A DNA stretch of 64,000 bases from positions 372,001 to 436,000 of the forward strand of contig JAFKEE010000017.1 in assembly GCA_017307505.1 (NCBI GenBank), given 5' to 3'. Below, piece by piece: positions 23,152 to 31,920 of this stretch (positions within the stretch are counted from its first letter, which is position 1; each line of letters starts with the position of its first letter). Source of the stretch: Acidobacteriota bacterium. Its GTDB lineage: Bacteria; Acidobacteriota; Terriglobia; Bryobacterales; Bryobacteraceae. The translations under genes and the position numbers were made by a program. Below the pieces are notes generated by a model. That model was not told the origin of the DNA and did no database searches. It saw nothing but the letters and a program-made list of their open reading frames with translations.

Positions 23152-24387
23152 ATGTTGCTAAGATGTTCCGCCGCCCTGCTGCTGTTTTCCAGCCTGATCT
23201 TTGCAGCTCCGCCTGTGCCGGATGCGGGCAAAGCGGGCCTCGACACCGCGCAGATGCAGAAGATCGCGCCGCGCATGAAGGCGATGGCCGACGCCCGGAT
23301 GGTGGCCGGCACGGTGACGCTTGTTCAGCACAACGGCGTGCTGGCTCACCTGGAGGCAACCGGTTGGGCGGACATTGAGGCGAAGAAGCCGATGCGCACC
23401 GACTCGATCTTTCAGATCATGTCGATGACCAAGCAGTTCACCGGAGCCGCCATCATGATGCTGGTGGAAGAGGGCAAGGTACGGCTGAACGATCCGGTGG
23501 AGAAGCACCTGCCGGAGTTCCGCGGCCTCTGGGTGATTGCCTCCGAAGTGGATGGCGTGCGGACCCTGCGGCGGCCGTCGCGGCCGATCACTGTGCGCGA
23601 CCTGATGTCGCACACTTCCGGCATGGGGCAGGCGGCCCCCGGCATCGGCGACATCATGGTGAAAATGGATCGCACGCTGGCTGAGGCGTGCCTGATCTAC
23701 TCCCAGCAACCGCTCGACTTCGAGCCCGGCACCAAATGGCAATATTCCAACGCCGGACTGGCCACGCTGGGCCGCATCGTTGAGGTGCAGAGCGGTATGA
23801 GCTATGAGAAGTTCCTGGAAACCAGGATCTTCCAGCCGCTGGGGATGGTGGATACCTACGTTTTCCTACCCGCCGAAAAGCACGCCCGCCTGGCGGCGCT
23901 CTATCAGAGGAAAGACGGCAACCTGGAGAAAGCAGGGGCCAACGTTCTGGGCGGAGATGCGCTGCAATTCCGGAAGGGTGCGAAGTACTCCGGCCCCGAG
24001 CATAGCCTGTATTCCACCGCCCTGGACCTGGCGCAGTGGTATCAGATGATGCTGAATAAAGGCACGCTGAACGGCAAGCGGCTGCTTTCGCCTTCGTCCG
24101 TGGAGGTCATGACAAGAGTCCATACCGGTGACTTGAAGGCCGGGCACGATCCGGGCGTCGGCTTCGGCCTCACCTGGGCAGTCGTGAAGGACCCGATTGG
24201 AACGCTCACCGGGCACAGCATCGGCACGTTTGATCATGGCGGAGCATTCGGGACCTACGGCTGGGTGGATCCGAAGAAGGAACTGGTGGGCGTGTTCCTG
24301 GTCCAGGAAGAGGACGATGCGAAGACGGTGCGCGACGCATTTATTAACATGACCAACGCCGCGGTACTCGAGTCTTCGAAACCATAG
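23152..24387 (+). CDS. Secreted class C beta-lactamase-related serine hydrolase
   Basis: A 411-aa exported hydrolase of the beta-lactamase class C/DD-peptidase/esterase group. After a signal peptide (MLLRCSAALLLFSSLIFA) come S91-M-T-K94, the YSN motif at 198-200, and the DHGGAFGTYG motif near the C-terminus in place of KTG. Such proteins more often cleave esters or D-peptides than beta-lactams. The ATG at 23152 is chosen because GGGGAG lies 8 bases upstream; another in-frame ATG is at 23131. TATAAT at 23127-23132 may be its -10 box. Confidence 0.88.
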   Translation: MLLRCSAALLLFSSLIFAAPPVPDAGKAGLDTAQMQKIAPRMKAMADARMVAGTVTLVQHNGVLAHLEATGWADIEAKKPMRTDSIFQIMSMTKQFTGAAIMMLVEEGKVRLNDPVEKHLPEFRGLWVIASEVDGVRTLRRPSRPITVRDLMSHTSGMGQAAPGIGDIMVKMDRTLAEACLIYSQQPLDFEPGTKWQYSNAGLATLGRIVEVQSGMSYEKFLETRIFQPLGMVDTYVFLPAEKHARLAALYQRKDGNLEKAGANVLGGDALQFRKGAKYSGPEHSLYSTALDLAQWYQMMLNKGTLNGKRLLSPSSVEVMTRVHTGDLKAGHDPGVGFGLTWAVVKDPIGTLTGHSIGTFDHGGAFGTYGWVDPKKELVGVFLVQEEDDAKTVRDAFINMTNAAVLESSKP

Positions 24388-24542
24388 TGTTGTAAATCGC
24401 TGAAAATCGGGCCCGAAGCGAGGTAACTGGCGCCCCGGCCACGCGCAACTTGCATCCCGGACGCCTCGGGAAGCTTCTAAGATATAGGAATCCATTTGCT
24501 GCCCTCGGCACGGATTATTCCTCGACTGGGGTCTCTTCGAAA

Positions 24543-25475
24543 ATGCATGGGGTTTGGGAATTCGTTCTGCACCACGGCTACGGGCTGATGTTTGCCGCCG
24601 TGTTTGTGGAACAACTGGGCGCGCCGGTGCCGGCCGTGCCGGTGCTGCTGGCGATGGGCGCCATGGCCGGGCTCGGATACTACTCGGTGGCGCTGAGCCT
24701 GTTGCTGGCGGTGATCGCGGCGCTGGCTCCGGACATCCTCTGGTACTACCTGGGACGCCGGCGGGGCGATTCCATTCTGGCGCTGCTGTGTAAGCTGTCG
24801 CTGGAACCCGACACCTGCGTCCGAACGACCACAGACGCTTTTGACCGCTGGGGGCCCGCCACTTTGCTGGTAGCGAAGTTCGTGCCTGGCTTGAGCACGG
24901 TGGCGCCGCCCCTGGCCGGCTCGGCGCGATTGCCTGTCGCCCGTTTCCTGGCCTTTGACGCCGGCGGATCCTTCCTGTGGGCCGGTTCCGCCCTGGCGGT
25001 GGGCTTCCTGCTGCGGCGCCGGGTGGAGCATTTCGCCGAAGCACTTTCGAATCTCGGGATGGGGCTGCTGGTGGTGGTTGGGTCGCCGCTGGCCGCCTGG
25101 ATTTTCTGGAAGCTCTGGCAGCGGGAACGGGCGATGCGGCTCTACCGGATCGCCCGGCTGCAGCCTACTGATTTAAAGGCTCTGCTGGACTCCGGGGAGC
25201 CTACCTACATCATCGACCTGCGGGGCCCCAAGGCGATCCAACGGTCGGGCTCGAAACTGCCGGGCGCGATGATGCTGCCGCAGGACGAGATCGATGTGCA
25301 CCTGCGCAAGCTTCCCGCCGGGGCGCACCTGGTTTTCTATTGCAGTTGACCAAACGAAGCATCCAGCGCCGGTCTGGCGCTACGACTCCAAAAGATGGGT
25401 TTCGCGAACGTCCGGCCGCTGCAAGGCGGCTATGATGAGTGGGTCGCTCAAGGCTATCCTGTTGATAGCCTTTGA
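24543..25475 (+). CDS. DedA-rhodanese fusion, candidate selenoprotein (in-frame TGA at 25347-25349)
   Basis: Reading through one TGA gives 310 aa. Residues 1-200 are a DedA-type membrane protein (AAVFVEQLGAPVPAVPVLLA, KFVPGLSTVAPPLAGSARLP, four or more membrane helices). From about 215 a rhodanese domain follows (PTYIIDLRGPKAI, LPAGAHLVFYCS). The TGA is codon 269, directly after YCS; the sequence resumes PNEASSAGLALRLQKMGFA and then VRPLQGGYDEWVAQGYPV, a normal rhodanese end. Homologues I recall read YCSCPNEA here, so TGA replaces a cysteine. A hairpin at 25365-25381 has loop GGTCT, as in the fdhF SECIS. The alternative is a TGC-to-TGA nonsense mutation or sequencing error. The next gene starts 9 bases after the final stop. 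Confidence 0.8.
25365..25381 (+). promoter_or_regulatory. Candidate bacterial SECIS hairpin
   Basis: AGCGCC (25365-25370) and GGCGCT (25376-25381) form a perfect 6-bp stem around the loop GGTCT (25371-25375). The loop begins at base 25 counted from the U of the in-frame TGA; in E. coli fdhF the equivalent GGUCU loop begins at base 22, as I recall. SelB reads the G-U in that loop. The hairpin lies in coding sequence, as bacterial SECIS elements do. Confidence 0.65.
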
Positions 25476-25484
25476 GGGGCTTTC

Positions 25485-27539
25485 ATGCGGACCCTTGCCC
25501 TGGTTCTAATCTTTTCCAACTTTGTTTTCGCCGGCGGTGTGACTGTTGCCTTTAATCCAACGGATCCGGCCGTCGGACCCTTTCCGTCGGACTTCATGAC
25601 AGCGCCGGACGACACGCAGAAGACAGGGCGGCGCGTGAACCTGCCGCTGCCGGACTGCGATCAGCGCTCGGGCGATTGCCAGGAGTTGACCCTCATCAAT
25701 CAACTGGACGGCTTCAATGTCCAGGCGCGCGTGATGGTGCGGTTCAATGGCGCCATCGATCCGGCGACGCTGCGCAGCGGTGTGGTGCTGGCGTGGCTGG
25801 ACGGTTCCAACCGGGTGACGGGCATCAACCGGGTGAGCTGGGATCCGGCAACGAACACCATGCTGGCCAAGCCCGATGGGCCGCTGCGGCAGGGACTGCG
25901 CTACGCGATTCTCGTGACGGACGCGGTGAAGGATCCGGACGGGGCACCGGTGATCCGCGACGAAGGCTTTCAGGCGTGTATCGACCAGCTTATTGGCGGT
26001 GTGTACTGTACGGATATCAGCCAGGCGGTTGCACTCGCCGGACAGGTGCTGCCCGGGGTGACGGTAACGGGTGGATCTGTGTTCACGACGATGACCGGCA
26101 CGACGCTGCTGGAAGCTGCACGGCAGATGATCGATCTGAGCGCTCCGGCATTTGAGCCGGTGGCGACGGTCCCGGTGCGCGAGATTCGAAGCCTGACGGT
26201 GCATGCACAGGTCCGCACCGATGGGGAGAAGTTTCAGGATGTGCCGTTCCCTGCCCCACCCGCCATTCTGGCGGTGCTGGGGGTCGACCGGATTGCCTTT
26301 GGCACTTTATCGTCGCCGCGCATGATGAGCGATCAGCAGGTGATCCCGAATACTCCGACACTGGACCCCCTGCCGAAGGAGATCCCACAGCAAAAGATCG
26401 CGTTCCATGTCCTGCTGCCGAACACGCCGATGCCGGCGGGCGGCTATCCGGTGCTGCTGGCGGCGCACGGTCTGGGAGACAACCGGTTGGCCGGCCCGTC
26501 CGTGATGGCACAGTCGTTTGCGCCGAAGGGCTTTGCCATTGTGGCGCTGAATGCCGTGGGGCACGGCTATGGTCCGGAATCGACGATCCTGATCGGCAAG
26601 GATTCCGGGGTGCAGGAAGTGCCGGCGGCCGGCCGCGGCGTCGACCTGGACGGTGATGGCGCGATCGGGCCGACGGAAGGCTGTGTCGTGCTGGTGCCCG
26701 GCGCGCCGGTTGCGATCCGCGACTGCGTGCGGCAAACGGCAATCGACTGGCTGGCGATGGCGCGGGCGATCAAGCTGGGCCTGGATGTGGATGGCGATGG
26801 ACGGCCGGACCTGGACGGGTCGAAGATGGCGTTCTGGGGGCAGTCGCTGGGCGCCTTCGTCGGGACCCTGGTGACGGCCACAAGTCCGGACATTCCCGCG
26901 GCGGTGCTGAATGTGGGCGGGGCGAGCGGCGTGGAGACGGCCCGCGTGAGTCTCTCACTGCGACCCCTGGTGCAGAGTTACCTGGGCCTGCGGGCGCCGG
27001 CGCTGCTGAACGCATTTCCCGATTATGACGAGCAGTATGTCGGCCGCGATGAACCGGTGAAGATCCTCAGCGTACCGGGCGCGGCCGATCTGAAGGACGT
27101 CTTCGAACGGTTGGAGTGGATCGAGGCGGCGGGCGCGCCTTCGACCTATGCACCGCACCTGATGACGGCCCCGCTGGACGGAGTTCCGGCCAAGCGGGTC
27201 CTGTTCCAGTTCGCGATCGGGGACCAGACCGTGCCGAATCCCTCGAACTCCCTGCTGGTGCGCTGCGCGGACGGGCAGGCAATGACCTCCATCTACCGGC
27301 ACGATCTGGCGCGCGCGCTGCGTCCTGAACTGCCGGCCAATCCGCATGCGTACTTCGCTTTCCTTTTGGACGTGAACGGGGCGCCCATCTCGCTGGCGGT
27401 GCTGGGGCAGGCCGCGAACTTCGTACAATCGGGCGAAAACGCGATTCCGGATGCCAACTACATGGTGAAGCCGTTCTTCGGCCTCGAACTGTTCGAGACT
27501 CCGGCGGTCCTGCCGGAGACCACCGGATTCCTGCAATAG
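25485..27539 (+). CDS. Exported lipase-like alpha/beta hydrolase with calcium loops
   Basis: A 684-aa exported protein (signal peptide MRTLALVLIFSNFVFA). The N-terminal third has an Ig-like fold as in bacterial virulence-factor lipases (FNPTDPAVGPFPSDFM, VMVRFNGAIDPATLRSGVVL). The alpha/beta hydrolase domain starts near 315 (GYPVLLAAHGLGDNRLAGPS), has its nucleophile in FWGQSLGA (serine about 454), and carries two DxDGDG loops (DLDGDGAIG, DVDGDGRPDLDGS) that probably bind Ca2+. It starts 9 bases after the selenoprotein candidate, with GAGGGG just upstream, so the two are likely co-transcribed. The substrate is probably an ester or lipid. Confidence 0.75.
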   Translation: MRTLALVLIFSNFVFAGGVTVAFNPTDPAVGPFPSDFMTAPDDTQKTGRRVNLPLPDCDQRSGDCQELTLINQLDGFNVQARVMVRFNGAIDPATLRSGVVLAWLDGSNRVTGINRVSWDPATNTMLAKPDGPLRQGLRYAILVTDAVKDPDGAPVIRDEGFQACIDQLIGGVYCTDISQAVALAGQVLPGVTVTGGSVFTTMTGTTLLEAARQMIDLSAPAFEPVATVPVREIRSLTVHAQVRTDGEKFQDVPFPAPPAILAVLGVDRIAFGTLSSPRMMSDQQVIPNTPTLDPLPKEIPQQKIAFHVLLPNTPMPAGGYPVLLAAHGLGDNRLAGPSVMAQSFAPKGFAIVALNAVGHGYGPESTILIGKDSGVQEVPAAGRGVDLDGDGAIGPTEGCVVLVPGAPVAIRDCVRQTAIDWLAMARAIKLGLDVDGDGRPDLDGSKMAFWGQSLGAFVGTLVTATSPDIPAAVLNVGGASGVETARVSLSLRPLVQSYLGLRAPALLNAFPDYDEQYVGRDEPVKILSVPGAADLKDVFERLEWIEAAGAPSTYAPHLMTAPLDGVPAKRVLFQFAIGDQTVPNPSNSLLVRCADGQAMTSIYRHDLARALRPELPANPHAYFAFLLDVNGAPISLAVLGQAANFVQSGENAIPDANYMVKPFFGLELFETPAVLPETTGFLQ

Positions 27540-27629
27540 GACCGTTCATCAGCCCCTGGCGACCGTTCGACGGAATGGACGTGCCTGGAAGGGGAAGCAC
27601 AGCCTACCATCACCTTGGGAGAAGTTCCA

Positions 27630-28001
27630 ATGACGAGCCGATGGTGGATGCTCTTCTTGAAATGGATGGCGCGCGTGGCGGGTGTTCTGGTGGCGGGCGG
27701 CTTTCTCTTCCTGGTGAGTGCCGAGTTCTTTTCGCCCCATTCGGGCCCTCCGACACAGTGGCGGGAGTGGGTCGGCATTGCCCTGATCACCATCGCCTGT
27801 CTATCGCCCCTGCTGGCCTGGAAGTGGGAGATGGAGGCAGCCGTGCTTTCCCTGGCCGCGCTGGCGGCGTGGGTTTCGATTGTGCAGTTCCGCCTGGATC
27901 GCGGCGGCAAGGTGGTGGCCGTGATGGCGGTGCCGGCGTGCCTGTTTCTGCTGGACTGGGCCGTGAAGAAGACCCTGCAAAAGCCCATGCAAACCAACTG
28001 A
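27630..28001 (+). CDS. Small integral membrane protein
   Basis: A 123-aa protein with four hydrophobic segments (about 8-30, 45-64, 70-90 and 97-115) and no recognisable domain. The start is the ATG at 27630, with GGGAGAAG ending 5 bases upstream; a TTG further up is unlikely. It lies between the lipase-like gene and the aminopeptidase gene on the same strand. Function unknown. Confidence 0.65.
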   Translation: MTSRWWMLFLKWMARVAGVLVAGGFLFLVSAEFFSPHSGPPTQWREWVGIALITIACLSPLLAWKWEMEAAVLSLAALAAWVSIVQFRLDRGGKVVAVMAVPACLFLLDWAVKKTLQKPMQTN

Positions 28002-28011
28002 GCGCGGTGCG

Positions 28012-28056
28012 CTACCCTGGAAAACATTCCCAGCTGACAGAGGGGATCCAGGGTAG
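28012..28056 (+). promoter_or_regulatory. Inverted repeat covering the ribosome-binding region of the M1 aminopeptidase gene
   Basis: CTACCCTGGA (28012-28021) and TCCAGGGTAG (28047-28056) form a perfect 10-bp inverted repeat with a 25-base spacer. The second arm contains the only AGGG before the ATG at 28059. It could be a protein operator or an RNA hairpin that hides the ribosome-binding site. Confidence 0.5.
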
Positions 28057-28058
28057 AG

Positions 28059-29837
28059 ATGAAGACGCTGCGACTGATTGCCTGCCTGCTGGTGGCCGCC
28101 GGAGTGTCGGCCGCCCAACCCTTGCGCTATGCACTGGACCTGACGGTGGTGCCGGAACGGACGGAGTTCACCGGCACTGTGCGCATCGCCATCCGGCTGA
28201 ATGAGGCCACCCATCAGATTACGCTGAACGCCAGGGATCTCGCCGCTACCAGCGCGTTGGTGCGTGCGGCGGGCCAAACGTTCCCGGCACAAGCGTCAGT
28301 CCTGAATCCAGAGGAGATGCGGGTGGCTTGGGCCGAACCGGTGGGCCCTGGCGAGGTGGACTTGGAGATCCACTATCAGGGGCGCATCGATGACAAGGCC
28401 ATGGAAGGACCCTACCGGCGGCAGGTGGAAGGAGAATGGTATGTCTTCACGACCTTCACGGCCATTGAGGCACGCCGGGCGATGCCCTGCTTCGATGAGC
28501 CGCGCTTCAAGACGCCGTGGCGGGTGACGCTGCATGTGCGGCGGGCGCACCGGGCGTTTAGCAACGCTCCGCTGGAATCCGAGACGGATGAACCGGAAGG
28601 GATGAAGTCGGTACGGTTCGCCGAGACGGCGCCGCTGCCGAGTGAGGTAGTCGCCTTCGCCGTGGGTCCCTTCGATACGGTGAATGGCCCGGATGCGGGC
28701 CTGCAGAAGGTGCCGGTGCGGGTGGTGACGCCAAAGGGCCTCGGCGAGCAGGGGCGCTATGCGGCGGATGTCACGAACCGCGTGATGGAAGGGCTGGAGC
28801 GCTATACCGGGATCCCTTATCCGTTTCGCAAACTGGACCATCTGGCACGGGCGGAAGGCGCCTTTGGCGCAGTGGAGAATCCGGGGCTGATCAATTACCA
28901 GCAGAGCACGCTGCTGGCGGAGCCGGGCAAGGATTCGGACCAGTGGCGTGAGAAGCTGCGGCAGATCATGACGCATGAACTGGCACACCAGTGGTTCGGC
29001 AATCTGGTGACGCAAGCCGGCTGGGAAGACGTCTGGCTGAGCGAGGGGTTCGCCACGTGGCTGGCCGGCGTGATGATGGATGCCGAGCATCCGGCCGCGG
29101 AGAAGAACCTGGCGGCGGTGGCAGCCCGGGAGCGGATGCTGGCGGCGGATCGGGGTCCGAAGGCCCGGCCAGTCCGCGTGGCCATGCGCAGCCGGGAAGA
29201 ACTGAAAGACGTCTACAGCCGGACGGTGTATCAGAAGGGCGCGGCGATTCTGCTGATGCTGGAGGGCTGGCATGGGGCGGAACGGTTCCAGAGTGAGATC
29301 CGGAAGTATCTGAAGCAGAGGCCATTTGGGACAGCCACAACGGACGATCTGGCGGACGCGCTCGATGCGGGGCAGACGCTGCATACGTTTCTGGATCAAC
29401 CGGGGGCTCCAGCCGTTCAGGTGACGCGGAAGTGCGAGAACGGGCGGGGTGCGCTGATGGTGGCACAGACGGCGGGGGACGCCAGATGGGCCGTGCCGGT
29501 GTGCTGGAAGACGAACTCCGGCCGGGACTGCGTGTTGCTGACCGAGGCGTCGCGGGAGGTTCCGCTGGAGGCGTGTCCGGCGTGGGTCTTCGCCAATGCG
29601 GGCGGGACCGGCTACTACCGGACCGTGTGGACCGAGGCGGAATTGGAGGCCGTGGCGCAGGGTGGTCTGGCGGAACTGAGCCCGGCGGAGCGGCTGACGC
29701 TGGTGTACGACCTGAAGGCGGGCGGGCAGGGACGGGCCGTGCTGGGCCTGCTGGCTCGCGATGCTCAGCCACGCGTGGCCCAGGCGGCGGCTGAGGCATT
29801 GAAACTCGTGAAGGAAGCCAGGCAGGAGAGGCCTTGA
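28059..29837 (+). CDS. Exported M1-family zinc aminopeptidase
   Basis: A 592-aa metallopeptidase with a signal peptide (MKTLRLIACLLVAAGVSAAQ). The exopeptidase motif GAVENPGLINY (GxMEN type) is followed by HELAHQW with H306-E-x-x-H310 and the third zinc ligand E329 in WLSEGFATW, the exact M1 spacing. The N-terminal domain AMPCFDEPRFKTPWRVTL is typical. The protein is shorter than aminopeptidase N (about 870 aa), lacking most of the C-terminal ERAP1-like domain. It removes N-terminal residues from peptides in the periplasm. Its stop overlaps the next start (TTGA at 29834), so peptide cleavage and amino-acid uptake appear coupled. Confidence 0.92.
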   Translation: MKTLRLIACLLVAAGVSAAQPLRYALDLTVVPERTEFTGTVRIAIRLNEATHQITLNARDLAATSALVRAAGQTFPAQASVLNPEEMRVAWAEPVGPGEVDLEIHYQGRIDDKAMEGPYRRQVEGEWYVFTTFTAIEARRAMPCFDEPRFKTPWRVTLHVRRAHRAFSNAPLESETDEPEGMKSVRFAETAPLPSEVVAFAVGPFDTVNGPDAGLQKVPVRVVTPKGLGEQGRYAADVTNRVMEGLERYTGIPYPFRKLDHLARAEGAFGAVENPGLINYQQSTLLAEPGKDSDQWREKLRQIMTHELAHQWFGNLVTQAGWEDVWLSEGFATWLAGVMMDAEHPAAEKNLAAVAARERMLAADRGPKARPVRVAMRSREELKDVYSRTVYQKGAAILLMLEGWHGAERFQSEIRKYLKQRPFGTATTDDLADALDAGQTLHTFLDQPGAPAVQVTRKCENGRGALMVAQTAGDARWAVPVCWKTNSGRDCVLLTEASREVPLEACPAWVFANAGGTGYYRTVWTEAELEAVAQGGLAELSPAERLTLVYDLKAGGQGRAVLGLLARDAQPRVAQAAAEALKLVKEARQERP

Positions 29838-31141
29838 CGCCGGATCGAGTTCCGGGGCAGAGCCTGCTGCGGTCCCTGCGGACGCGCGATCTGACGGCGG
29901 TGGTCCTGAACGGCGTGATCGGCGCGGGTATCTTCGGCCTGCCATCGCGGGTGTTCGCCCTGAGCGGCGACTACAGCCTGTTCGCGTTCCTGGCATGCGC
30001 TGTGTGCGTGGCGATTATCGTCCTGTCCTTCGCTGAGGTGGCGAGCCGGTTCTCGGAGACGGGCGGGCCTTACCTCTACGCGCGAGAGGCGTTCGGGCCG
30101 AGTGCGGCTTTTGCCGTGGGGTGGCTGTTGTGGGTGGCGCGGGTGTCGGCGTTTGCGGCCAACTGCTCGCTGCTGGCCGAGTATCTGGCTTTGTTTGTGC
30201 CCGCGTTGTCGGGCGGGCCGGCGCGGGCTGCGCTGCTGGCTCTGGTGGTAGCGGCGTTGACGTGGTTGAATATCCGGGGCATCCGGCCGGTGGCGCTGGC
30301 GAGCAATGTGCTGGCGGTGGGGAAACTGATCCCTCTGGCGGGCTTCGCCGTTGTGGGCCTGTTCTTCCTGCAGCCGGTCCAGTTCAGTTTCCAGCAGCCA
30401 CCCAGCTACCGGTCGTTCTCGCTTTCGGTGCTGCTGCTGGTGTTTGCGTTCACCGGGTTTGAGATGGGCATGGTGCCGGCGGGGGAGTCGAAGAATCCGA
30501 AGAAGGATCTGCCGCGGGCCTTGTTTTCGGGCATGACGGTGGTGATCGCGCTGTACCTGCTGATCCAGGTGGTGTGCATTGGGACGCTGCCCGGGCTGGC
30601 GGGTTCGAAGCGGCCGCTGGCGGACGCGGCGGCTGCATTCAGCGGCCCGGCGGGTGCGGCGGTGATGGCCGCCGGACTGGTGGTCTCGCTGGCCGGGAAC
30701 CTGAATGTACTGGTGCTGTCGGCGTCGCGGATCCTGTTTGCGATGGGGGCCCAGGGCGATCTGCCGGCTCCGCTGGCGCGGCTCCATCCGCAGTTCCGGA
30801 CACCGGTGGCGGCGGTGCTTTGGACGGCGGCGGCGATGCTGGCGCTGACGCTGTCGGGCACTTATGTGTATCTGGTGACGGTGAGCACGTTGTCGAGGCT
30901 GGTGGCGTACCTGGCGACGTGCGCGTCGGTGCCCCGGCTGCGGCGGCAGGCGGGGGCTCCGGTGGCTTTGTTTGCCACGCCTGGCGGAGTGCCGATGGCG
31001 CTGTTGGGGGTAGTGGTCTGTCTCTGGCTGTTTTCGAGCAGTACGTGGCAGGAGGCGAGAGACACGATGCTGGCTACGGCGATTGGGTTCGTTTTGTTTG
31101 GGGTGACGAGGTGGCGGGCGGTACGGGGGGCTTCGGGTTAG
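29834..31141 (+). CDS. APC-family amino acid permease
   Basis: A 435-aa transporter with about 12 membrane helices of the amino acid-polyamine-organocation family. The first helix has the broken glycine motif VVLNGVIGAGIFGLPSRVF (usual GxGIFG), and helix 6 has FAFTGFEMGMVPAGESKNPK. The TTG start at 29834 has AGGAG six bases upstream and overlaps the aminopeptidase stop. Together with the upstream aminopeptidase this makes a peptide-salvage pair: free amino acids released in the periplasm are imported. Confidence 0.92.
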   Translation: MTPDRVPGQSLLRSLRTRDLTAVVLNGVIGAGIFGLPSRVFALSGDYSLFAFLACAVCVAIIVLSFAEVASRFSETGGPYLYAREAFGPSAAFAVGWLLWVARVSAFAANCSLLAEYLALFVPALSGGPARAALLALVVAALTWLNIRGIRPVALASNVLAVGKLIPLAGFAVVGLFFLQPVQFSFQQPPSYRSFSLSVLLLVFAFTGFEMGMVPAGESKNPKKDLPRALFSGMTVVIALYLLIQVVCIGTLPGLAGSKRPLADAAAAFSGPAGAAVMAAGLVVSLAGNLNVLVLSASRILFAMGAQGDLPAPLARLHPQFRTPVAAVLWTAAAMLALTLSGTYVYLVTVSTLSRLVAYLATCASVPRLRRQAGAPVALFATPGGVPMALLGVVVCLWLFSSSTWQEARDTMLATAIGFVLFGVTRWRAVRGASG

Positions 31142-31251
31142 CCCGTCGGTTGCGCGCCGGAGGCCGGGACAGGCGGTTCGCCGGGCTTGCCTTGGAGCCG
31201 CCTCCAGACGCGACGCGCGGCTACCGCGCCTGGAAGCTCTCCGACGATCGG

Positions 31252-31920
31252 GGAGGGTTCGATTTTCAAAGAACAGTCCGGCCACACAGGGGTCGTGCTC
31301 CGGGGATGGCGAAGGAGCTTGGGTTCGTTTTGGGTGAGGTCGCGCAGTGGCGCGTCCGAGTTAGCCTGTCGCTAGCGCTCCTGGCCTGGGTGTACGGTCG
31401 GAGATATAGGACCGCTTCCAGAAATGGGTTTGATCCCTCAAGGAGGAGGGAAAGTGCGCCGCCGACCCAACAGTGGAAGACGTTGACGGGGCCGGGTGGG
31501 TGGCGGAGCAATGGGTTTGTTCAGCCATAGCGGAAGAATTCTCGAGCCGTGGAGAGGCGGAACGGGGTTCCGAGCGGAGTCGCCGAAGCGGCAGTGCTGG
31601 GCCGGTGGGGGATGGCGCAGTTGAACCTGACGTGTTTTGCCTGGGTCCCCAATGGCTTTGTTCCCTCACAGAGAATGGAAACCGGGCTGCGGGTTGAGTA
31701 GGGAATGAAGTCGTTGCGGCGGGCCGGGCTCCCGGTTGGTGGCTTCGTTTCGTCAAAACCCGGCGTGGGTGTGAGGGGGGCGTGGCCGGGTGCGGTTGTT
31801 GCTGGATCCGGCGGGGCTGCCATTCGAGATGAGTTGCGGTTGGAGCGGTCGCGCAGAGATAGGGCTGCGGGACGCCAGGATGGGTTTGTTCCGTCAGGGA
31901 TGGGGGAAACTGGCCTGTAG
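31252..31920 (+). repeat. Degenerate in-frame repeat array (xGFVPS...ETGL units)
   Basis: Copies of a motif reading AAT GGG TTT GTT CCC TCA start at 31423, 31510, 31651, 31738 and 31879, with spacings 87, 141, 87, 141, that is a 228-bp higher-order unit. Weaker copies are at 31252 and 31318. All spacings are multiples of three. In this plus-strand frame copies read NGFDPS, NGFVQP, NGFVPS, GGFVSS and DGFVPS. The 31651 and 31879 copies both continue to ETGL, with differences mainly at third codon positions. TAG stops follow at 31528, 31699 and 31918. The minus strand is also open over the array, so a minus-strand gene is not excluded. Confidence 0.65.

Noticed and set aside
25347-25349. Treating the DedA-rhodanese gene as simply ending at the TGA
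   Set aside because: The 41 codons behind the TGA continue the rhodanese fold in the same frame, so ending the gene there would cut a conserved domain in half. A nonsense mutation remains possible and is stated as the alternative.
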